A stretch of DNA of 11,828 nucleotides from Treponema sp. UBA4319 (GTDB lineage Bacteria > Spirochaetota > Spirochaetia > Treponematales > Treponemataceae). Positions 1 through 6,962 of this stretch are shown here, piece by piece; within the stretch, counting starts at the first letter, position 1, and each line of letters begins with the position of its first letter. Where the stretch lies: NCBI GenBank assembly GCA_002393865.1, contig DGUD01000199.1, positions 6,589 through 18,416 of the forward strand, read 5' to 3'. The translations under genes were made by a program, and so were the position numbers. The notes under the pieces are model-generated. The model was not told the DNA's origin, searched no databases, and was given only the letters and a program-made list of their open reading frames with translations.

Positions 1-51
1 CCGCCGGAATCCAATGCCATCCCCGGCGGAATCAGATACCGCTCCCGCCGG
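1..51. repeat. Short GC-rich repeat with about 22-bp period
   Basis: Three related blocks start at 1, 23 and 45: CCGCCGGAATC, CCGGCGGAATC and CCGCCGGATTC, each 22 bases apart. Block 2 is inverted in its first seven bases relative to blocks 1 and 3, so CCGGCGG at 23-29 can pair with CCGCCGG at 1-7 or at 45-51 (7 bp). The array lies just past the stop codon of the minus-strand regulator and could act as a weak terminator or transcript end, but there is no T-run. It touches the window edge and may continue outside. Confidence 0.35.
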
Positions 52-60
52 ATTCCCCGG

Positions 61-267
61 CTATTCCTGCGGCCCGTCGTCCCAGAACAAATCGTTCAGC
101 GTCACGCCGAGCACCCGGCAGATTGCGACGCAGAGCCTGACGGTGGGATTGTAATCGCCCTTCTCAATCGCATTGATTGTCTGGCGGCTCACTCCGACCG
201 CCTTCGCAAGCTCCTCCTGAGACATGTCCTTGAGCGCCCGCGCCGATTTCAGCCTGAGGTTCTTCAC
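61..267 (-). CDS. Small XRE-family helix-turn-helix regulator
   Basis: A 68-residue protein that is almost entirely one Cro/CI-type helix-turn-helix: SQEELAKAVGVSRQTINAIE at residues 16-35, followed by the typical PTVRL...LGVTLNDLFW tail. This is the stand-alone YgzD-like size class (about 65-70 residues), which binds DNA as a dimer. The start is taken as GTG at 265-267, just after a GGGGGC ribosome site and 8 bases past the stop of the upstream membrane-protein gene; a longer open frame upstream has no family similarity. The pair membrane protein plus small XRE regulator is a common two-gene unit in Firmicutes, probably autoregulated. The target genes cannot be read from the sequence, and nothing ties it to the sulfur operon beyond being the divergent neighbour. 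Confidence 0.88.
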   Translation of the reverse strand: MKNLRLKSARALKDMSQEELAKAVGVSRQTINAIEKGDYNPTVRLCVAICRVLGVTLNDLFWDDGPQE

Positions 268-275
268 CGCGCCCC

Positions 276-785
276 CTAGTCCCCGTCGCTGCCGGAGGCA
301 TCTCTGCGGGACAGCAGCGCCTTGACGAAAAGCCCGCCCATAATGGCCAGCCCGAACACGCCGACGGCAAGGCATATGACGCGCTGCCAGCTCTCCCTGG
401 ACAGCAGCCCCAGCAGGATGAACAGCCCCACCTGCAGAAGCATGATGGCGCACCAGCCGGACGTAAGCCGCAGGTTCAGCGGAAAATAGGCATCGCTGAA
501 TATCAGCACCTCGACGAAGACCAGCAGCGCGGCGAGCACTATCAGCAGGTGCAGCTCGCCGGGCGGAAGCAAAGCAAGCGTCCTGCCCGCCACGGACTCC
601 GCAAGAAAGGCCGCGCAGCACAGCAGCAGAAAGGCAAAGAATCCAGCCCGGTATGCCCTGCCCCGCGCAAGCAGCTGGCGCTCATCATAATCCCGGCGCA
701 CACCGCCTTTCCTCCGGCGGGCAAGATACACCGCCATCACCGTGAGCACCCCGCCCACCATCCCTATTGCAGCAGCCTCAGACAT
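276..785 (-). CDS. Five-helix membrane protein of unknown function
   Basis: A 169-residue protein with about five hydrophobic helices (near residues 7-22, 46-66, 78-98, 112-130 and 137-158). A basic cytoplasmic loop after helix 1 contains RRDYDERQLLARGRAYR. That DERQ...RGxAY loop is typical of small uncharacterised integral membrane proteins encoded directly before YgzD-like XRE regulators. The start is set at ATG 783-785 because GGGAGG at 791-796 lies 5 bases upstream; an in-frame GTG at 789-791 overlaps that ribosome site and is unlikely. It is the first gene of a two-gene operon read from the promoter at 854-882. No catalytic motif is visible. Function unknown; a membrane partner of the regulator is an inference from gene pairing. 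Confidence 0.8.
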   Translation of the reverse strand: MSEAAAIGMVGGVLTVMAVYLARRRKGGVRRDYDERQLLARGRAYRAGFFAFLLLCCAAFLAESVAGRTLALLPPGELHLLIVLAALLVFVEVLIFSDAYFPLNLRLTSGWCAIMLLQVGLFILLGLLSRESWQRVICLAVGVFGLAIMGGLFVKALLSRRDASGSDGD

Positions 786-853
786 ATACACCTCCCGCGG
801 GGACGCCCCGCAACAACAGACCTGTAAGGAAACCAGACGTCGCCTCTAGGGGC

Positions 854-882
854 AATATACAACGAGACAGACTTTTTGTCAA
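854..882 (-). promoter_or_regulatory. Promoter of the membrane protein/XRE operon
   Basis: On the minus strand TTGACA (877-882) is followed after exactly 17 bases by TATATT (854-859): a perfect -35 and a 5/6 -10 box for the housekeeping sigma factor. It lies about 70 bases ahead of the membrane-protein start and diverges from the cysK promoter, leaving about 68 bases between the two -35 boxes. Confidence 0.75.
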
Positions 883-946
883 TAATATTTGACATTTTGA
901 TACCAAACCACACTCTTCCTTTCTTCATCACAAAAAAACGAATTAT

Positions 947-963
947 CCTATTGACAAAGTAGG
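947..963 (+). promoter_or_regulatory. Operator-like dyad 1 at the cysK promoter
   Basis: CCTATTGACAAAGTAGG, with CCTA and TAGG arms 9 bases apart, directly over the -35 box and followed by AATTA. It matches dyad 2 in arm sequence and spacing (CCTAY-N7-GTAGG, then AATWA). The form resembles sites of Rrf2-family sulfur or Fe-S regulators (CymR/IscR type), but naming the protein is inference; none is encoded in the window. Confidence 0.55.
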
Positions 964-979
964 AATTACAAAGTAAACT
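951..979 (+). promoter_or_regulatory. Promoter of cysK
   Basis: TTGACA (951-956), a 17-base spacer, then TAAACT (974-979, 4/6). Transcription should start near 986, giving a leader of about 45 bases with AGGAG at 1020-1024 before the ATG at 1032. The -35 box is embedded in one dyad (947-963) and a second dyad (994-1010) lies just downstream of the start point, an arrangement suited to repression. Confidence 0.72.
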
Positions 980-993
980 GAGTAAAAATAAAA

Positions 994-1010
994 CCTACCA
1001 TTCAAGTAGG
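994..1010 (+). promoter_or_regulatory. Operator-like dyad 2 in the cysK leader
   Basis: CCTACCATTCAAGTAGG, a perfect 5+7+5 inverted repeat (CCTAC/GTAGG) followed by AATAA, 47 bases downstream of dyad 1. Its place just after the predicted transcription start fits a roadblock or co-operative repressor site. Confidence 0.55.
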
Positions 1011-1031
1011 AATAAAATCAAGGAGCCGATT

Positions 1032-1970
1032 ATGAGTGATATCAAACAGAACGCATTGGAGCTGATTGGAAAAACACCGCTCCTCCAGCTGAACGGTTAT
1101 GCAAAAAAAGCAGGCATCACTGACGCCACCATTCTTGCAAAGCTTGAATACCTGAATCCCGCGGGCAGCGTAAAAGACCGCGTCGCCCTCGCCATGATTG
1201 AGGATGCGGAGGCAAAAGGCATCCTGAAGCCGGGCGCGACAATCATCGAGCCGACGAGCGGAAACACAGGAATCGGCCTTGCGGCGGTAGCGGCGGCAAA
1301 GGGCTACCATGCGATACTCACGCTGCCGGAGACGATGAGCGTCGAGCGCCGCAACCTCCTGAAGGCATACGGCGCGGAGATTGTCCTCACTGAAGGCGCA
1401 AAAGGAATGAAGGGCGCAATCGCAAAGGCCGAGGAGCTCCAGAAATCCATTCCGGGCAGCATCATTCCGGGGCAGTTCGTGAACCCCGCAAACCCGGCAA
1501 TCCATAAAAAGACGACCGGCCCTGAGATCTGGAACCAGACGGACGGAAAGGTAGACATATTCATCGCGGGCATCGGCACGGGCGGAACCATTACCGGCGT
1601 CGGCGAATACCTTAAGGAGAAGAAGCCCGGCGTCAAGGTTATCGCCGTGGAGCCCGCGAGCAGCCCCGTGCTCTCAAAAGGCGTGTCCGGCCCGCATAAA
1701 ATCCAGGGCATCGGCGCAGGCTTTATCCCCGACGTGCTGAACACCAAAATCTACGATGAGATTCTGCCGGTTGAGAACGAGGACGCGTTCACCGAAGGGC
1801 GCGCATTCGCCCAGAGCGAAGGCATACTCGTGGGCATCTCCAGCGGAGCCGCGCTCAAGGCGGCAAAAATCATCGCGGGTCGCCCGGAGAACAAAGGCAA
1901 GACCATCGTCGTCCTGCTGCCGGATTCCGGAGACCGCTATCTCTCAACCCCGCTGTTCAGCAACAACTAA
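1032..1970 (+). CDS. cysK: Cysteine synthase A (O-acetylserine sulfhydrylase)
   Basis: A cytosolic PLP enzyme of 312 residues, the usual length, that joins sulfide to O-acetylserine to give cysteine and acetate. All hallmark motifs are present: NPAGSVKDR with PLP lysine K48; TSGNTG at 75-80, which holds the substrate carboxylate; GTGGT at 182-186 for the PLP phosphate; [10 protein letters not shown] at 221-230, the mobile substrate loop; and DSGDRYLST at 298-306. The start at ATG 1032 has AGGAG 8 bases upstream. It has its own promoter with two dyads and is separated by 135 bases from the nitrogenase-like operon, which has a related promoter element, so the two are probably controlled together by sulfur supply. 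It is the canonical partner of the divergent CysK-like gene inside that operon. The function is secure from motifs; cystathionine beta-synthase is excluded by the short length and lack of extra domains. Confidence 0.95.
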   Translation: MSDIKQNALELIGKTPLLQLNGYAKKAGITDATILAKLEYLNPAGSVKDRVALAMIEDAEAKGILKPGATIIEPTSGNTGIGLAAVAAAKGYHAILTLPETMSVERRNLLKAYGAEIVLTEGAKGMKGAIAKAEELQKSIPGSIIPGQFVNPANPAIHKKTTGPEIWNQTDGKVDIFIAGIGTGGTITGVGEYLKEKKPGVKVIAVEPASSPVLSKGVSGPHKIQGIGAGFIPDVLNTKIYDEILPVENEDAFTEGRAFAQSEGILVGISSGAALKAAKIIAGRPENKGKTIVVLLPDSGDRYLSTPLFSNN

Positions 1971-2013
1971 GCGGACTAGGCCGCGGCGGCAAGGCGGAAC
2001 TTCCTCCCTGCCC

Positions 2014-2039
2014 GCTGCATTCCCCTGAAAGGGAGCAGC
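2014..2039 (+). terminator. Possible weak terminator hairpin after cysK
   Basis: GCTGC-AT-TCCC, loop CTGAAA, GGGA-GCAGC: 9 base pairs with a 2-base bulge, 44 bases after the cysK stop. There is no T-run, so termination would be weak, and some read-through into the nif-like operon is possible. The next promoter begins 9 bases later. Confidence 0.35.
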
Positions 2040-2043
2040 GCAG

Positions 2044-2058
2044 CCTATTTACATAGTA
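2044..2058 (+). promoter_or_regulatory. Partial copy of the cysK operator over the -35 box
   Basis: CCTATTTACATAGTA matches CCTATTGACAAAGTA of cysK dyad 1 at 13 of 15 positions and sits in the same register, with CCTA directly abutting the -35 hexamer. The right arm (GTAAA in place of GTAGG) is degenerate. Shared control with cysK is an inference. Confidence 0.4.
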
Positions 2059-2076
2059 AAAAGATAGGAATACTAT
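2048..2076 (+). promoter_or_regulatory. Promoter of the nitrogenase-like operon
   Basis: TTTACA (2048-2053, 5/6), a 17-base spacer and TACTAT (2071-2076, 4/6), giving a start near 2083 and a short leader with AAGGAG at 2091-2096. This is a housekeeping-type promoter. No sigma-54 -24/-12 element of the GG-N10-GC type, as used by proteobacterial nif operons, was seen here. Confidence 0.65.
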
Positions 2077-2079
2077 CTT
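2061..2079 (+). promoter_or_regulatory. Perfect dyad across the -10 box
   Basis: AAGATAG-GAATA-CTATCTT is a perfect 7+5+7 inverted repeat covering the spacer end and the -10 hexamer. A second nested dyad, ATAGTA (2053-2058) with TACTAT (2071-2076), overlaps it. A protein bound here would block RNA polymerase, so it is a good repressor-operator candidate. It shares TAGGAATA with the cysK leader sites. Confidence 0.5.
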
Positions 2080-2105
2080 AATAAAAGCAAAAGGAGCATG
2101 CAGAA

Positions 2106-2979
2106 ATGGCAAAGAGCTTTTCAGAGATAGAGACAAAGCATCCGTGCTTTGGGAGAGGCAAGGCGGCAAGCGGAAGAATCCACCTGCCGGTCTGCCCCGG
2201 ATGCAACATCGCCTGCCGTTTCTGCGAGCGCTCCATCAACACGGACGAGGACAGGCCGGGCGTGGCCGGAACAATCCTGCAGCCGGAGGAGACTATTCCG
2301 CTGGTGCGGAAAGCGCTGGAAATCAGCCCGGATATACAAGTCGCAGGCATTGCCGGCCCCGGCGACACGCTCGCCAGCGACAACGCGCTCAGGACATTCA
2401 GGCTGATCGGGCAGTCATTCCCGCAGCTCATCAAGTGCATGAGCACGAACGGCCTGCTGCTTTCCGAGCGCGCGGAAGAAATCATAGCCGCCGGGGTGGA
2501 CACGCTCACCGTCACCGTAAATGCCGTCGATCCGGCAATAGAGGCGCAGCTGAACGATTACATTGTCTGGCACGGGAAAAAAATCGTGGGGGAAGAAGGC
2601 GCCCGTATCCTCATCAGGAACCAGCTTGAGGGCATCCGGAAAATAGCGGCGGCAGGAATCACGGTAAAGGTAAACACCGTCCTTGTCCCGCGCATAAACG
2701 GACAGCACATCGAGGCAGTGGCACAGGCGGTGGCGGCGGCTGGCGCAAGCCGCTACAACATCATCCCGCTCATTCCCTGCGCAATGCTCAAGGACGAAGC
2801 CGCCCCCACCTGCGCGGAAATCCATGCGGCTCGGGCGGCGGCGGCAAAGCACATAGACCTCTTCCTCCACTGCAACCATTGCCGCGCGGACGCAGTGGGC
2901 GTTCCTGGCCGGACAGAATTCTCCCGGCAGCTGTATGCGCAGTACGGCATTGCCACTGCCGCCAAGGAGCATTTCTCCC

Positions 2980-2987
<8 letters not shown>
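2106..2987 (+). CDS. NifB-like radical SAM cofactor-maturation protein
   Basis: 293 residues; the radical SAM core of NifB without the C-terminal NifX domain. NifB fuses and carbide-loads two [4Fe-4S] units (K1, K2) into the 8Fe NifB-co core. Visible: HPC at 12-14; radical SAM cysteines C33, C37, C40 (CNIACRFC); RPGV at 50-53; AGPGD at 83-87; CMSTNG at 111-116; NQLEGI at 172-177; KVNTVL at 188-193; HCNHCRADAVG at 255-265. By my recalled alignment with methanogen NifB, the K2 ligands (C14, C256, C259) and one K1 ligand (C111) are kept, while the K1 His and Cys are A20 and D48. It is first in the operon; ATG 2106 has AAGGAG upstream, and an ATG at 2098 is out of frame. Its product is probably inserted into the NifD-like subunit. 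Assignment to the NifB family is secure; the exact cluster made is not. Confidence 0.88.
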
Positions 2988-4223
<1,236 letters not shown>

Positions 4224-4305
4224 CCCGCTCGGCGGCAGACATACGCGGACAACGCCCGGTCACGGCGCTGCCCGTTAGACTTTTATTTTTAGCGAGGACA
4301 AAGAA

Positions 4306-5322
4306 ATGGCAAAGATTTACGATTCTATCACGCAGCTGGTCGGGCACACGCCGATTGTCGAATTCCACCGCCTTAAGGCGGCGCTCGGGCTGAAAGGCAG
4401 GATTGCGGGCAAGCTGGAGTACTTTAACCCCGCAGGCTCGCACAAAGACCGCATCGCCCTTGAAATCATCGAGGAGGCGGAAAAGCGCGGCGAGATAAGC
4501 CCCGGCAAGAACACGCTCATCGAATTCACCAGCGGCAACACCGGCATCGCGCTCGCGGCATTCGCGGCGGCAAAGGGATACAAGTTCAAAATCGGCATCC
4601 AGAACGGCGTGTCTGCCGAGCGCAAGAAGCTGCTCGAGGCATACAACGCGGAAATCGTCTCCGCGCCCAAGGAGCTCATCGACGGCGTGTTCGAGAAGGG
4701 CATAGCGGCGTTCAACGAGGTGCTCGACTACTTCCTTGAGCGGACGCCGGACGGATGGACGACGCGCCAGCTTTCCAACCCCGACAACGTGGCGGCGCAT
4801 TACAGGCACACCGGCCCCGAAATCTGGGAGGACACGGACGGCAAGGTCGACATCTTTGTGGGCGGCGTCGGGACGGGCGGCTCAACCCACGGCGTGAGCA
4901 AGTTCCTGAAAGAGAAGAACAGCGGCATCAAGGTCGTCATCGTGCAGCCGGACAAGAAGGACGTGGAGAACCCGGTGGTAAAGGGCACCGAGGACGGCGG
5001 CTTCCACGGCATCCACGCGGTGCATGACGAGAAGGGGCTGAACCCGATGGCGCCCACCAACTTCAACGAGAAGTACGTGGACACATACGAGACCATCAGC
5101 TACGCCGAGACGCTGCGCGCCATCCACCTGCTTGCCCACTACGAGGGCATCTTTGTGGGCGCCTCAAGCGGCGCGAGCCTTGCGGTCGCAATCAAGCAGG
5201 CGCTCCGCGATGAGAACAAGGACAAGCTGATTGTGCCGCTGCTGCCGGACAACGGTGAGCGCTACCTTTCAGAGGACTTGCAGCGGGTGCGCCCCGACAT
5301 CGAGTCAAAGGCCGGCTTCTAA
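4306..5322 (+). CDS. Divergent CysK-like PLP enzyme inside the operon
   Basis: 338 residues, about 25 longer than the cysK product at 1032-1970. Fold type II PLP lyase: PLP lysine K47 in NPAGSHKDR, TSGNTG at 75-80, phosphate loop GTGGS at 189-193, SSGAS at 287-291. It departs from true cysteine synthase at substrate sites: HKIQGIG is replaced by HGIHAVH at 234-240, DSGxRYLST by DNGERYLSE at 315-323, and there is an insertion around 121-152. Chemistry is therefore probably beta- or gamma-replacement on an O-acetyl amino acid, but with a different acceptor or nucleophile, for instance a thiol in place of sulfide. It lies between the NifH- and NifD-like genes with 82- and 126-base gaps; GAGG precedes the ATG. 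This placement implies it handles the product of the reductase. An inactive regulatory paralogue is an alternative, but the intact lysine argues against it. Confidence 0.85.
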   Translation: MAKIYDSITQLVGHTPIVEFHRLKAALGLKGRIAGKLEYFNPAGSHKDRIALEIIEEAEKRGEISPGKNTLIEFTSGNTGIALAAFAAAKGYKFKIGIQNGVSAERKKLLEAYNAEIVSAPKELIDGVFEKGIAAFNEVLDYFLERTPDGWTTRQLSNPDNVAAHYRHTGPEIWEDTDGKVDIFVGGVGTGGSTHGVSKFLKEKNSGIKVVIVQPDKKDVENPVVKGTEDGGFHGIHAVHDEKGLNPMAPTNFNEKYVDTYETISYAETLRAIHLLAHYEGIFVGASSGASLAVAIKQALRDENKDKLIVPLLPDNGERYLSEDLQRVRPDIESKAGF

Positions 5323-5343
5323 AAGACACAAAGCATCGGGTTC

Positions 5344-5367
5344 CCCGCAGCACGCAAGAACTGCGGG
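5344..5367 (+). other. mRNA hairpin in the gap before the NifD-like gene
   Basis: CCCGCAG, a 10-base loop, CTGCGGG: a perfect 7-bp GC-rich stem 22 bases after the CysK-like stop, without a T-run. It is the first of two hairpins in the 126-base gap and is probably an RNA-stability or processing element. Confidence 0.5.
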
Positions 5368-5380
5368 AGAGCAAAGCACG

Positions 5381-5421
5381 GAAAGGGTTGGTTGCCGCCG
5401 CTCATGGCAATCAGCCCTTTC
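5381..5421 (+). other. Long 16-bp hairpin before the NifD-like gene
   Basis: GAAAGGGTTGGTTGCC (5381-5396) pairs along its whole length with GGCAATCAGCCCTTTC (5406-5421), 14 Watson-Crick pairs and 2 G-U pairs, around a 9-base loop. No T-run follows, and the ribosome site GGAG (5437-5440) lies 15 bases beyond. Best read as a transcript-stabilising or processing structure that raises NifD/NifK-like synthesis relative to upstream genes, or as attenuation; these are inferences. Confidence 0.6.
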
Positions 5422-5448
5422 ATCATACGCCTGACAGGAGACTAAATT

Positions 5449-6936
5449 ATGGCTGTGAATTTAAACTCTTCAAATGTAGCGACACGGGAAAACAGGATTG
5501 GTTCGATTACTGGGTATATCGGGGACTTAAAGGATCTGGCGGAAAAATCAGAATGCGGCACGCTCAAGGGCTGCTCGCGCTGCTTCTCCCAGTCTAGCAC
5601 CTGCCTTTCAAGCTGCGCGCTCGGCCAGCTTTCCGCAATCCGCGACGTCGCGGTAATCCACCACGGGCCGGCGGGCTGCTCCGTGGCAAGCGCAGGTTCA
5701 TACTATATCGACAAAGTGATGGCAAAGAAGCGCGGGGTCACTAACAACACCGTGTACGTGGGCACGGACATGAACGAGAAGGACACCATCTTCGGCTCCA
5801 CCGAGCAGCTGCGCAAGATTATACTCGAAGTGAACCGCCGCTATTCGCCCAAGGCGATTTTCGTCACCAGCTCGTGCGCGACCGGCATCATCGGCGAGGA
5901 CATCGACAGCGTGGTGGACGACCTGAAGGCGGAAATCAGCGTGCCGATTGTGGCGGTGCACTGCGAAGGCTTCAAGTCACGCATCTGGGCGACCGGCTTC
6001 GACATCGCCGACCACGCCGTGCTTTCCAGCATCGTGCAGCCGCCCAAGCAGAAGCGCAACACCATCAACTTCAAGAACTTCTTTGAGAGCGCGCGGCCGG
6101 AAATCATCGAGATGTTCAAGAACTTCGACCTTGAGCCGATTTTTCTGTACTGCAACTCCAGCGTCGAGGAGCTGAGCCACCTTTCCGAATCACTTGCCAC
6201 CACGTGCATCTGCGGCACGCTCGGCAACTACTTGGGCAACGGGCTTGAAGAAAAATACGGCGTGCCCTACGTGCGCAGCATCAACCAGTGCGGCATCACC
6301 GGCTTTGAGACCTGGCTGCGGGCAATCGGCAAGGCGACGGATCGCAGCGACAAGGTAGAGAAATACATCGCCCAGCAGCGCGAAATCTATATGCCGCAAA
6401 TCGAAGAAATCAAGAAGGAGCTGACCGGGCTGCGCGCCGTCATCGGCATGGGTCCCGGCTACACATTCGAGGTAAGCCGCGTCCTGAACGAGCTGGGCAT
6501 AGAGGTGGTGTGGGCGCTCGCCTGGCACTACGACAAGAAGTACGAGAACGGCGACGTGCCGCCTTCCATGAAGTACCTGCTGGACAACGGCATCAACTTT
6601 GAGGCAAGCGTCTCCGACCAGCAGAACTACGAGGTGATGAACATCCTGCACAAGTACAAGCCGGATTTGTACCTGTCCCGCCACCCCGGCTCCACAGTAT
6701 GGGCAATCAAGAACGGCACGAGCGCCGTGTACGTCGCCGACGAATACATGATTTTCGGCTACAAGCACACGCTTGAGTTCGCAAAGACCATCCTCGACAG
6801 TATCCGCAACCGGAGCTTCGAGAAGAACCTGGCAAGCCGCGTAAAGCTTCCCTACACTGACTGGTGGTACCAGCAGAACGTCGATTCGTTCTTTGAGGCG
6901 GAGAAAGAAAGCAAGAAAGCGGGTATTGCTGTCTGA
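5449..6936 (+). CDS. NifD-like catalytic subunit of a nitrogenase-like reductase
   Basis: 495 residues, the length of NifD, with its three-domain order. P-cluster ligands: C52 (or C56), C77 (HHGPAGC) and C143 (TSSCATGIIGEDID). The cofactor cysteine is kept: C255 aligns without gaps with NifD Cys275 (CGTLGNYL...EEKYGVP). Residues essential for N2 reduction are not: by recalled alignment, Gln191 is W180, His195 is F184, homocitrate-contacting Lys426 is P413 and cofactor ligand His442 is V429. The N-terminus is unusually rich in cysteine (C36, C42, C45, C52, C56). It should therefore hold a P-cluster-type relay and an 8Fe cofactor, but reduce something other than N2. Gene context points to an organosulfur compound, as in methylthio-alkane reductase MarD. 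GGAG precedes ATG 5449 after two hairpins. Not NifE: no NifN partner and no nifENV. Not BchN or CfbD: longer, with NifB encoded nearby. Confidence 0.87.
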   Translation: MAVNLNSSNVATRENRIGSITGYIGDLKDLAEKSECGTLKGCSRCFSQSSTCLSSCALGQLSAIRDVAVIHHGPAGCSVASAGSYYIDKVMAKKRGVTNNTVYVGTDMNEKDTIFGSTEQLRKIILEVNRRYSPKAIFVTSSCATGIIGEDIDSVVDDLKAEISVPIVAVHCEGFKSRIWATGFDIADHAVLSSIVQPPKQKRNTINFKNFFESARPEIIEMFKNFDLEPIFLYCNSSVEELSHLSESLATTCICGTLGNYLGNGLEEKYGVPYVRSINQCGITGFETWLRAIGKATDRSDKVEKYIAQQREIYMPQIEEIKKELTGLRAVIGMGPGYTFEVSRVLNELGIEVVWALAWHYDKKYENGDVPPSMKYLLDNGINFEASVSDQQNYEVMNILHKYKPDLYLSRHPGSTVWAIKNGTSAVYVADEYMIFGYKHTLEFAKTILDSIRNRSFEKNLASRVKLPYTDWWYQQNVDSFFEAEKESKKAGIAV

Positions 6937-6962
6937 GGAACAGAGGGGATTAGGAGAATACT

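Noticed and set aside
4224..4305. Regulatory hairpin or attenuator in the 82-base gap before the CysK-like gene
   Set aside because: Only 4-5 bp pairings could be found, and the TTTTATTTTT stretch does not follow a stable stem.
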